Origin: CAMFKD01 sp964436955
Lineage (GTDB): Bacteria; Chlamydiota; Chlamydiia; Chlamydiales; JAJFMA01
DNA length: 22,209 nt
Assembly (NCBI GenBank): GCA_964436955.1
Contig: CAYTFC010000051.1
Coordinates: 1 to 22,209, forward strand
Reading direction: 5' to 3'
In this document: positions 1 through 7,437 of the stretch, piece by piece
Layout: each line of letters starts with the position of its first letter
Position numbering within the stretch: position 1 is the stretch's first letter
Position numbers and translations under genes: made by a program
Notes under the pieces: generated by a model
The model's input: only the letters and a program-made list of their open reading frames with translations
Database searches by the model: none
Told to the model about the DNA's origin: nothing

Positions 1-2
1 AT

Positions 3-107
3 TCAAATTCAATGACTTGTGCGGCAAGTTTTGGTAGCAATCAGGGTCTAAGAGACCAAAAGGACCTAAGCGACAAGGAAACGTCTCGGGATACTGAGAT
101 ATTTTAA
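3..107 (+). other. Possible 3' end of an upstream coding frame
   Basis: One frame is open from the window edge to a TAA at 105-107 and would encode about 34 hydrophilic residues. I recognise no family in it. It could be the C-terminus of a gene starting outside the window, or chance. The stretch also holds a small hairpin, GGTCT-aag-AGACC (about 45-57), with no T-run after it. This is only a remark about the edge; I do not claim a gene. Confidence 0.15.
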
Positions 108-131
108 AAAAAAACTCCATTTTAATAAAAT

Positions 132-143
132 TATAATTATAAT
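132..143 (+). promoter_or_regulatory. Candidate -10 region for the kinase-like gene
   Basis: Two tandem copies of TATAAT (132-137 and 138-143) lie in a very AT-rich stretch about 40 bases before the start codon. I find no good -35 hexamer at 16-18 bp from either copy, so low-complexity AT sequence is an alternative explanation. Confidence 0.3.
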
Positions 144-170
144 ATACACATAGAAGACTTTTATTTATTA

Positions 171-175
171 AGAGG
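171..175 (+). promoter_or_regulatory. Shine-Dalgarno site that decides the start of the kinase-like gene
   Basis: AGAGG lies 5 nt before ATG at 181. An upstream in-frame GTG at 175 shares its first base with this site, so it is unlikely to be the real start. The ATG at 181 is therefore preferred. Confidence 0.6.
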
Positions 176-180
176 TGACT

Positions 181-1221
181 ATGAAAATTATTAATATTAT
201 TATAATTTCTATTTTTACAATTTCTACTAACATTTATGCCACCCCTGAAGTATTGAATAAAGATGACTTGGTGAAGCAAGGCCGAGCGGAATACGGAAAC
301 TCAGGAATAAATATTTACACAGATAACGAAGGAAATACTTGGGCTATTAGAGAACGTTGGGATAGCAGCGACTTGACCGGGCTAGTAAATGCCTATGTGG
401 CAGGAGCCCTGATGCAGCATCTATTAGGTAATACAATTACAGCCGAGGTAACACTAGTTAAGGGAGCAAAAGGAGCTGCATCTAAATGGTTAACTGGTTT
501 CAAGCCTTTGAATGATTACTTCGATAAACAGTGGGATCCGTATGCAAACGCATTTGTTCCATATTATCCACAAGAACTTGATGAGCAACCAGTTAACGGC
601 TGGGAACGCCTCATTCTAGTAATGGATTTTCTAGGAAATGGCGATCGGAATGGAGGAAATGTGGGTGTTGTTGATGGCGATGAGAGTGGGAAAATAGCGG
701 CCAATGTCGACTATGATGAGAGTTTTGTTTTTTATGGGACGCCTTTTCAAAGCACCAAGGAGCAAGTTTATGCTGGCTATTTTGACGTTGACGAAGTCTT
801 AAACAATTTAGATAAGCTTTCAAACATAACACCTGACGAGATCTCCCAAATTGTCGATGAACGAACAAACGATATTATAGGGCAGGTGGACTTCATTACT
901 GAGCGAAAAAATACATATGCCCATCGAAGCGATTTACGGTGGTCACCAGAGAACATTCAAAACTATACGAAAGCAATTAAGACTGGCTTGATACAACGAT
1001 TACACGATTTGAAATTGGTGAAAGATGAACTAGTTCTCTACAAACTGATCAATGATGGGGAGAGCATTGACGCAATCACCTCCTATATAGACACGAAATT
1101 GGGCGGGAAGCTACCAATTAAGGGGTGGGGACCAGATTATCTAGAGCTTATAAGAAATGAGCACAATCAGGCAACTGTCGATCAATTGAGAAGGCATTTG
1201 CAACAAAGAGACGAATTGTAA
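181..1221 (+). CDS. Secreted PI3/4-kinase-like (atypical kinase) protein
   Basis: The protein has 346 residues from the ATG at 181. Residues 1-20 form a Sec signal peptide: Lys2, a long Ile-rich core, then a small-residue cleavage site near IYA. The mature part carries GDRNGGN (154-160) followed about 17 residues later by VDYDESF (176-182). This matches the catalytic loop and DFG-like metal-binding Asp of the PI3/PI4-kinase-like superfamily (GDRHxxN...D), which includes HipA-type kinases. Asp155, Asn160 and Asp177 would be the catalytic and metal-binding residues. No clear ATP-anchoring Lys is visible in the N-lobe; TWAIRER (53-59) could place Arg57 there. The gene is convergent with the TPR gene (16 bp between stops). 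Substrate (lipid or protein) and destination are unknown. An exported kinase from an intracellular bacterium would most simply be an effector, but that is inference. A catalytically dead relative is also possible. Confidence 0.6.
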   Translation: MKIINIIIISIFTISTNIYATPEVLNKDDLVKQGRAEYGNSGINIYTDNEGNTWAIRERWDSSDLTGLVNAYVAGALMQHLLGNTITAEVTLVKGAKGAASKWLTGFKPLNDYFDKQWDPYANAFVPYYPQELDEQPVNGWERLILVMDFLGNGDRNGGNVGVVDGDESGKIAANVDYDESFVFYGTPFQSTKEQVYAGYFDVDEVLNNLDKLSNITPDEISQIVDERTNDIIGQVDFITERKNTYAHRSDLRWSPENIQNYTKAIKTGLIQRLHDLKLVKDELVLYKLINDGESIDAITSYIDTKLGGKLPIKGWGPDYLELIRNEHNQATVDQLRRHLQQRDEL

Positions 1222-1237
1222 AAATGGGCGCTTTCGG

Positions 1238-4200
1238 CTAATGCTGGTCGGGGCCAATATCATCAAAATACTTGGAGGGAACTGTGCTGTCATGCAGAGG
1301 TGCACCTGACTGATACTTTGGATCGACGTCTTTACTATCGGGATCCGTAAGATACTTACTGATATCTTCGCTTACTTTGTTCAGTTGTGGGTTAGAGTCA
1401 TGTAGATCGAGAGGAGGCAAATCCTCCTCACTCTGACTTCCCTGCGAGATAGCTGTGAGTAATTTTTCAGCACCTTTGGGATCTAGGGAGTGAAGCTGCA
1501 TATAGACCTTCTGCTGCTCTGCGGCTAATTCCTTTGCTTCATCATCTGAAGCACTTAGCATGGGGTCGTGCAAGTTTTGTAACAGTAAGGAAAGCGCTAC
1601 AATATTTTTTGGAGCAAGCGCTACGGCATGTTCAAGAACCACTTTAGCATCTTCTGGGTTACGCACCTCCAAAAATACTTTCGCCAAGGTTATATAAAGT
1701 TCTATGTCGTTAGGAGAAAATTTAAGGGCACTTTGATAATAATGGCTAGCTTCATAAAGGTTGCCATCGTCACGGTACAGATTGGCAAGCTTCACCCATG
1801 TCTGCGCGTTGTCAGGTTCGTATTGCGTCGCTTGGAAGAGCATTCGTATAGCGCTTTTACGATCCTTCTCCGTCGCATAAATATTGGCCAAACTGACAGC
1901 TGCTTCTGCATAGGAAGGATCAAGCGTTAGCGTATCTCTAAAGGCTATAATGGACTCTTTGGGCTTATTAAGAAGGCTAAGGAGTTCACCCATAATGCAG
2001 CGAACTTCTGGGATTTCTCCATAAACCTTTGTGGTCTTTTCGAGCCAGAACGTCCCCTTTTGATACTCGCTCTGGTAGCGGTCGCTGTTGCGCTTATCAA
2101 TACTACGCGCTAGATTGCCCAGCCAGGCGAGTTGATGCGTGTATGCCAGCCTTAAAGAAGTATCTAAAGGCTCTTGTTGGGTGCGTCGAGACAGATCGGA
2201 AACAATCGCCTCTCTCCCAGCTATTGTACGCGTATAGTAGGCCAGGGCAGCGTCCAAATCAAAATTATTGGGATCAAGCTTCTTTGCAGCCTGAATATAG
2301 CCTATAGCCTCCTGGTTACGTCCTAATCGGTCAGCAAATTCCGCTAGAATAGTAAGCCCCTTCACATTCGACTGAAATTCTTTACTCTTTGCTGAGATGA
2401 CTGTAGCAACCTGATTATAGGATGCAATTTCCATAAGAAATTGCGCTAATTCCATCGCTTCATCAAGGGAGAGTTGTCCCACTGGCGGCAAAGTTTTTAA
2501 GATAGGCCAAGTACTTTTCAAGTTATCCACTTTGGCCATTAACCGACTCATGGCTAGCTGCTGCGCGATTGGTTTGGGAGGGAGACTATCCAGGAATTGG
2601 TTACCAATTTTCACGGCTTCATTCGAATGTCCAAGGTTAAACTGAGATGTTGCATATCCTACGATATCTTCAGGCGAAAGTTTATCCCATGTTCCTAATT
2701 TGCTATATTGCTCTAATGCGAGGTCGTACCGCCGTAGCTTCTGTAAGAGACGCGCATATTGCGCACGGAACTCGTTTGAATTCGGCTGCAATTGGTAATA
2801 ATACTGGAACATCGTTAAGGCTTCCAGCCGCCGTTGACGAGCCTCTAATGCCATCGCTAACAATGGAATGGCCTTCAATCGAGCGATAGGATCAATCCCT
2901 TGATCTACAGCCACTTTTAAATCCGCGATGGCTTCGTCATTATGACCCAATGCTTGAAGAGTTTCCCCTCTTACAATCAGCATCCCTGGTGTAGGATTCT
3001 TAATAAGTCTAAAATATTTGACCGCCGCTTCATTATTCTTACGAATATCTCTAAAGAAGAGCCCCGCTAGAAAATAACGACTTAGTTCTGAAAACCGCAA
3101 CTGATCAAACTGCTGAAACGCCGCGGAAAATCCGGCGGTAGGTGGCTGTTCGGGCTGACGTAATAGTTTTACGAGTGCTTGCTCAGCTTCATCTAGGTGA
3201 CCAAGCGCGATGTCAGTTTGAATGGCCAGGCCACGTACACCATCCAAACCACTATATGGAGTCGGGAGCTGGCGCAGATCAACCGTAATATTGTCATATT
3301 GTTTAAGAAGGTAATCTGCGTAGGCTTTAGCGATGAGGACTTCGGGCATTTTTTGGTTAATCTGCTGTAACCACACTAAAGCATCGGTCGGTTTACCTTG
3401 GATCAGCAAGCCTAAACCCAGTCGTAATAACGTATCATCTTGTAGCATACGCTTGCTCTTCAGTTCATTGATCGTAACCATGCCCTGCTCGGTATCGCCA
3501 GTGAGAAACTGCGATACTGCTAATGCCTCTCGCACAGCGGGTGTGGGATTGGTCAAACTAGACAAGAGCTGTTTAGCTTTAAAATAGTCAGCTTTCTCAT
3601 ACAAAATGATTCCTGCAATAAAGCTAGCCTGCGGGTCTTCGGGCTTAAAGCTCAATATCCATTGCGCTCTGCTCAAAGCCTCGTCATAGCGTCCTTGGCG
3701 TAGTAATTCTTGAGCTGAGGCCGCATGTTTCTGAAGCTGTGCGTCGCTAGAAATATCGAGGATAACATGATACCGTTTTGCAACTTCTGTTAGGGAAGGC
3801 AGTTTTTCGACATCGTCTCTCTTTGAGATTTCTTCATAGACACGAACGATCAGTTTTTGAATTTGTTCATTAAAGGCTGCGGAACTTTCCGTAGGCACTA
3901 GAGACGAAGCTGCTGTAATAATTTGCTGTGCCTTGTTTTCTCCACCTGGAGTCAGCCACGCATTTTCAGCCTCGACCAGAAGGCTTGTAGCAAAAGTCAG
4001 TCGGCTATCGGGAGATTTGTCAATGTCAGCCCAAAAACGCAGATAGGGCATCGTTTTTGATAGGGTAGCATCATCATTTGGCAGTAATGCCACGATCTTG
4101 GCTGCAGTTTTTGCCGCGAAGTCTGACGCCATTTGATCCGGATTGCTACTTAACAGATGAGCCACAGCCCAATACTCGGTTACTTGCTCAATATTTGCTC

Positions 4201-5275
4201 CTGATAGAGCATTAGCAGCTAAAGCTTGAAAACGGCGTTGCAAATTCTGTCGATTGTCCCCATCTGGAAGCATGCGGTTTAATAGAACCGCCAGCTCCTC
4301 CACACGCTTCCACTGATGATCATTTAACGCTTGATTGAGGTGTGTGATCACCACAGAGGCCATGTCATTAAGAGTTTTATCAGCTCCCCATCCCTGTAAT
4401 GCAGAAGCGTAGAAGGGAAGATCATTGTAGGACTTCGCTTCCAACAGCTGCTTAACAAGCTTCTCTACAATCGCAATAAGTTGCTGACGATCGGTATTGT
4501 ACCGTTCGTTTTGCAAAGGCACTCGGTTAAGATAAGACATCGCGAGCTTCCAATAGGGCGCGGCACCTGAAGGCGTTTTTTCCTGCGCTTCTTTAGCATA
4601 GCTCAAACCTAACAGAAAATTAATCTCTGTGGCCTCTGGTTCATTCGCTCCTTCAAACTCTTCTTCTAACGTCTGTCTAGCAATAAGGTATTTACCGACT
4701 TCAATCTGACAACGCGATAAAGTTAGTACCATCCATGGACGTGTAAATATGGAATCAAATGACTTTTTCATCCAACCTGAGAGAGGCGTTCGCTCGGAGC
4801 GCACAGACCATAGTTCCATGGCTTTAAGATAGTCGGCGCTTTCAAAACGTTCTAACGCTTCAAAAAACACAACCCATGGATGGTTGGAGCTAATTTTAGC
4901 CGCATCCGCCACAGCGACCTGTAATGCAGCGTTGTCGCGAAGAAGATAGGCATTCAAAGCCTGGTTTAAACGAATTTCAAGTAGTGCACTTGAATCAGGC
5001 TTGGCCGCACTAGCTGCTTGCTTTAAATATTCTTGTGACTGGGGAAGTTGCTTAAGTGCTCGCGAAATATAAGCGTGGTACAACGCTAATTGATCTGCTG
5101 GCAATGTGTCTTTAACTTTTTCAAGCTCGTGCTGAGCCTGCTGATCTTCGCCTTTTAAAAATGAATCGTAGGCCAAGTTCAACTCATAACTCGAATCGAA
5201 AGCAAAAAACATATAACCAACAAGCAGTCCGATGAGAACGAATATCGTTGCTATTGCCGTCTTAACATAGGACAT
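1238..5275 (-). CDS. Large membrane-anchored TPR-repeat protein (1345 aa)
   Basis: Residues 1-4 are cytoplasmic and about 5-26 form a single hydrophobic segment (signal anchor). The rest should lie outside the inner membrane. Almost all of it is helical-pair sequence of TPR type. Good units near residues 1140-1245 show the W/L-G/A-Y-A-P pattern, e.g. WVKLANLYRDDGNLYEASHY, each followed by a P-N/D turn. About 50 C-terminal residues are acidic and Pro/Asp-rich without TPR character. TPR arrays of this size usually act as scaffolds for protein complexes in secretion, polysaccharide export or envelope assembly; no enzyme motif is visible. A strong SD (AAGGTGG) stands 8 nt before the ATG. The start lies 32 bp after the stop of the 117-residue gene, so the two are probably co-transcribed. 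I cannot name a specific family. Confidence 0.8.
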   Translation of the reverse strand: MSYVKTAIATIFVLIGLLVGYMFFAFDSSYELNLAYDSFLKGEDQQAQHELEKVKDTLPADQLALYHAYISRALKQLPQSQEYLKQAASAAKPDSSALLEIRLNQALNAYLLRDNAALQVAVADAAKISSNHPWVVFFEALERFESADYLKAMELWSVRSERTPLSGWMKKSFDSIFTRPWMVLTLSRCQIEVGKYLIARQTLEEEFEGANEPEATEINFLLGLSYAKEAQEKTPSGAAPYWKLAMSYLNRVPLQNERYNTDRQQLIAIVEKLVKQLLEAKSYNDLPFYASALQGWGADKTLNDMASVVITHLNQALNDHQWKRVEELAVLLNRMLPDGDNRQNLQRRFQALAANALSGANIEQVTEYWAVAHLLSSNPDQMASDFAAKTAAKIVALLPNDDATLSKTMPYLRFWADIDKSPDSRLTFATSLLVEAENAWLTPGGENKAQQIITAASSLVPTESSAAFNEQIQKLIVRVYEEISKRDDVEKLPSLTEVAKRYHVILDISSDAQLQKHAASAQELLRQGRYDEALSRAQWILSFKPEDPQASFIAGIILYEKADYFKAKQLLSSLTNPTPAVREALAVSQFLTGDTEQGMVTINELKSKRMLQDDTLLRLGLGLLIQGKPTDALVWLQQINQKMPEVLIAKAYADYLLKQYDNITVDLRQLPTPYSGLDGVRGLAIQTDIALGHLDEAEQALVKLLRQPEQPPTAGFSAAFQQFDQLRFSELSRYFLAGLFFRDIRKNNEAAVKYFRLIKNPTPGMLIVRGETLQALGHNDEAIADLKVAVDQGIDPIARLKAIPLLAMALEARQRRLEALTMFQYYYQLQPNSNEFRAQYARLLQKLRRYDLALEQYSKLGTWDKLSPEDIVGYATSQFNLGHSNEAVKIGNQFLDSLPPKPIAQQLAMSRLMAKVDNLKSTWPILKTLPPVGQLSLDEAMELAQFLMEIASYNQVATVISAKSKEFQSNVKGLTILAEFADRLGRNQEAIGYIQAAKKLDPNNFDLDAALAYYTRTIAGREAIVSDLSRRTQQEPLDTSLRLAYTHQLAWLGNLARSIDKRNSDRYQSEYQKGTFWLEKTTKVYGEIPEVRCIMGELLSLLNKPKESIIAFRDTLTLDPSYAEAAVSLANIYATEKDRKSAIRMLFQATQYEPDNAQTWVKLANLYRDDGNLYEASHYYQSALKFSPNDIELYITLAKVFLEVRNPEDAKVVLEHAVALAPKNIVALSLLLQNLHDPMLSASDDEAKELAAEQQKVYMQLHSLDPKGAEKLLTAISQGSQSEEDLPPLDLHDSNPQLNKVSEDISKYLTDPDSKDVDPKYQSGAPLHDSTVPSKYFDDIGPDQH

Positions 5276-5307
5276 GGATCATACCACCTTTGTCACGTGC
5301 CCCAATT

Positions 5308-5661
5308 CTAATTCTCACAGCCCTTATGCGGCGTCCGCACTTTAGGAATTCGCCCCGAAACCGCTAATTTCTCGCGAAGATCCGCCGCCATCTGTTCTGC
5401 CCTATCGCGGTTTATCCAGGCCGCCACAATTTGCCTTTTGCCTTCACACCAGTTCGGCAATAACTGATCACCACTGATGGTAAATCCTTGTTTCTCAGAA
5501 TCATCCAAGGGCGATCGATCGAGGGAAACAAGATCCATTAAACAGCTTTGGATAAAATAGCCCTCTCGCATTGTACCGTCACGCATCACAATATATACTG
5601 ATGCACCGCTAACAAAAGGGCCACTCTCGGCGCCAAATTTTTCGTTAAATTTCCTTAACAT
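5308..5661 (-). CDS. Conserved-looking hypothetical protein, 117 aa
   Basis: I do not recognise this protein. It has no signal peptide or membrane segment and a balanced charge. A central strand-rich stretch (SGASVYIVMRDGTMREGYFI, about 19-38) looks like a small beta-fold with a DGT turn. The C-terminal third is basic and helical (residues about 75-100). A weak SD (TAGG) lies 7 nt before the ATG. It is the first gene of a two-gene minus-strand unit with the TPR protein and may serve it as a cytoplasmic partner; this rests on position only. Codon use and composition match the neighbours, so it is likely a real gene. Confidence 0.65.
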   Translation of the reverse strand: MLRKFNEKFGAESGPFVSGASVYIVMRDGTMREGYFIQSCLMDLVSLDRSPLDDSEKQGFTISGDQLLPNWCEGKRQIVAAWINRDRAEQMAADLREKLAVSGRIPKVRTPHKGCEN

Positions 5662-5810
5662 AAATACCTATTCTTCTTAAAGCTGTTTCTACTTAATCAA
5701 TCTCGTTCCGCGCTAACTCTGCCCCTGACTGCTAAAGAATTTCATTTGATAATTCTCAGTTCGATTATGTCATTATTTACTCATTATTAGTCACAACAAT
5801 TTATTTCGTG

Positions 5811-5839
5811 TTCAATAAATTTCGGAAAACATATATAAT
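5811..5839 (+). promoter_or_regulatory. Candidate sigma70-type promoter of the response regulator gene
   Basis: TTCAAT (5811-5816, 3/6 to TTGACA), a 17-bp spacer and a perfect TATAAT (5834-5839) lie 36 bp before the ATG. The 214-bp region 5662-5875 separates two divergent units, so a promoter for the minus-strand gene should be here too; I could not place it. Confidence 0.45.
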
Positions 5840-5875
5840 TCACCCCATAAACATTAATGATGTGCGGAGATACAT

Positions 5876-6568
5876 ATGACAAAAATCAGAATCGTATTGA
5901 TCGAAGATGAAGAAGATATAGCAGCGCTCATTAAATTACAGGCTGAAATGTCTGGATATAAGATAGTACACGAGACAGATGGTCTGAATGGACTTCGCAC
6001 CGTAGAACGCGAAAAGCCAGATATTGTCCTGCTAGACATCATGCTTCCGGGTCAAAGCGGTTTGGATGTGTGTCGTAAGCTAAAAGGCAATCCAGACCTC
6101 AAAGATATTCCAGTAATTATGATCTCCGCAAAAAGCGAAGAGATCGATGTAATATTAGGCTTAGAGTTGGGAGCTGATGACTATGTTGCTAAACCTTTCT
6201 CTCCCAAAGTTCTCTTTTCACGTGTAAAAGCAGTCCTTCGACGCGGTAAAGAACCCGAAAAAGCCCCAAAAATCATGACTTTCGGTGATTTTACCCTCGA
6301 ACTAGATCGCTATCAGCTCAAAAAGAAAGATAAAGCAATCGCTCTTACCCTTTCTGAATTTGGCATTCTACGCCGACTCGTCCTAAGTCGAGGTAAAGTT
6401 CTTACTCGAAACCAACTTCTTGACGAAGTCCAGAATGATGACGCCTTTATCGTGGATCGTAATATCGATGTGCATATCGCTTCACTCCGTAAGAAAATGG
6501 GCCCTAACTTTAACTGGATCCAGACCGTACGTGGAGTGGGTTATCGCTTCTTAGAAGAAGAAGAATAG
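5876..6568 (+). CDS. OmpR/PhoB-family response regulator
   Basis: The protein has 230 residues and is a complete two-domain regulator. The receiver domain (about 4-122) has the acidic pocket Glu10/Asp11, the phospho-acceptor Asp54 in VLLDIMLPG, Ser84 in the switch position and Lys106 in AKPF. The C-terminal winged helix (about 135-227) has LTLSEFGILRRL, the DRNIDVHIASLRKKMG recognition region and the terminal VRGVGYRF. Phosphorylation at Asp54 by a histidine kinase should control DNA binding as a dimer. CGGAGA at 5865-5870 gives an SD about 6 nt before the ATG. No histidine kinase is adjacent, so it is an orphan here and its signal and regulon cannot be read from the window. Its stop is 1 bp from the stop of the opposing gene, so the 3' ends of the two transcripts must overlap. 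Confidence 0.93.
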   Translation: MTKIRIVLIEDEEDIAALIKLQAEMSGYKIVHETDGLNGLRTVEREKPDIVLLDIMLPGQSGLDVCRKLKGNPDLKDIPVIMISAKSEEIDVILGLELGADDYVAKPFSPKVLFSRVKAVLRRGKEPEKAPKIMTFGDFTLELDRYQLKKKDKAIALTLSEFGILRRLVLSRGKVLTRNQLLDEVQNDDAFIVDRNIDVHIASLRKKMGPNFNWIQTVRGVGYRFLEEEE

Positions 6569-6569
6569 C

Positions 6570-7268
6570 TCATCTCTTCACATTTCTAAAGACCTGTGTA
6601 GCGATTTCTTTGGTCAACACAAGGCCGAAAAGTAGTGAGAGTACTATCAATCCAATAATAGGATGTTCAGTATCCGTTGCTGGTGGTGCTTTCGTCGCGG
6701 GACCGACCCGATAACGTCGACCGAAGTCGCCACTAAAGTTGGCATATGACTTGCCGGACGTATATAAAAAGCCTCGGTGTCGTCCCCTGTCACGTTCGCC
6801 ATCTCTTGAGTAAAAGTAGAGAGAACGGTTGCGAGAATCCGCAAGACTTGCACGACCATTGGGGCGAAAATAGGATGCATCTTGGTAATGAGGAATTTTG
6901 AACACTTCGCTACTGTAGTTTGAGCCTGGCATTACTCCGAAGTCATGGCCCCATTTGTTGTGAAAATAGTTCTTTATCGCGAAGTTCTTTTCGTAACCTA
7001 GTCCGCAGGATGAACTTCCCCAGCAGCTAACCTTTAACCTAGTGGACTGATACGCCAAGTTTGCAAAACTCCCCGCCTGCTCATCTGTAAGAGCCTCTGG
7101 CAAAGAATTATTCACAACCGTGGAGACCTGTTGGTCGGTTGTAGAATTTATTATCTGAATGGGTGGACCATGAATTTCATCAGAGTCGGCAAATGCAACA
7201 CTAATTGACAGGCAGGCGCCGACTGTTAGATAAGCGACTATCCATCTAGCGAATAATTTCGTGACCAT
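6570..7268 (-). CDS. Exported hypothetical protein with C-terminal membrane anchor
   Basis: The family is unknown. Residues 1-27 form a signal peptide (Lys4/Arg8, hydrophobic core, cleavage near AFA). The mature part of about 170 residues is rich in Ser, Tyr, Arg and Gly; it contains SCWGSSSCGLGYE with two close Cys (possible disulphide) and an Arg-rich stretch RDGERDRGRHRG. Near the C-terminus a Pro/Thr-rich linker is followed by a hydrophobic helix (HPIIGLIVLSLLFGLVLT) and a basic tail ending in VKR. This gives a type I membrane protein with a large extracytoplasmic domain. The architecture (signal, domain, helix, basic tail) recalls sortase or exosortase substrates, but no LPXTG or PEP motif is present. 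The SD AGAGG lies 5 nt before the ATG. Confidence 0.6.
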   Translation of the reverse strand: MVTKLFARWIVAYLTVGACLSISVAFADSDEIHGPPIQIINSTTDQQVSTVVNNSLPEALTDEQAGSFANLAYQSTRLKVSCWGSSSCGLGYEKNFAIKNYFHNKWGHDFGVMPGSNYSSEVFKIPHYQDASYFRPNGRASLADSRNRSLYFYSRDGERDRGRHRGFLYTSGKSYANFSGDFGRRYRVGPATKAPPATDTEHPIIGLIVLSLLFGLVLTKEIATQVFRNVKR

Positions 7269-7381
7269 GTACTCCTCTCTGAAGCTCTACCCACTGATAG
7301 CTGGCATTTAAGTGCAAGTATCGTGCCGAGGTAGACTGAGTGGACGAGGTAGACGTTGTGCACTGAGAAGCTAGGTTCACC

Positions 7382-7425
7382 TACCACGCACGGCTTGAAA
7401 TTGTGAATTTGGGCCATGCGTGGTA
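7382..7425 (-). terminator. Hairpin just downstream of metK, terminator-like without a T-run
   Basis: TACCACGCA (7382-7390) pairs with TGCGTGGTA (7417-7425), and the stem continues with GGC/GCC after one mismatch; the loop is about 18 nt. It begins 12 bp after the metK stop on the minus strand, where a terminator would be expected. No U-tract follows on the minus strand, so it may be a weak terminator, an mRNA 3'-end stabiliser or a protein-binding site. Confidence 0.4.
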
Positions 7426-7437
7426 TAGTCCGTTAGA

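Noticed and set aside
45..57. GGTCT-aag-AGACC hairpin as a terminator
   Set aside because: The stem is only 5 bp and no T-run follows.
611..868. Minus-strand frame of 85 residues inside the kinase-like gene
   Set aside because: Antisense to a well-supported gene with catalytic motifs; His/Gln-rich translation typical of a shadow.
1219..1240. Terminator between the convergent kinase-like and TPR genes
   Set aside because: Only 16 bp between stops; no stem of useful length, although a T-run lies on the minus strand.
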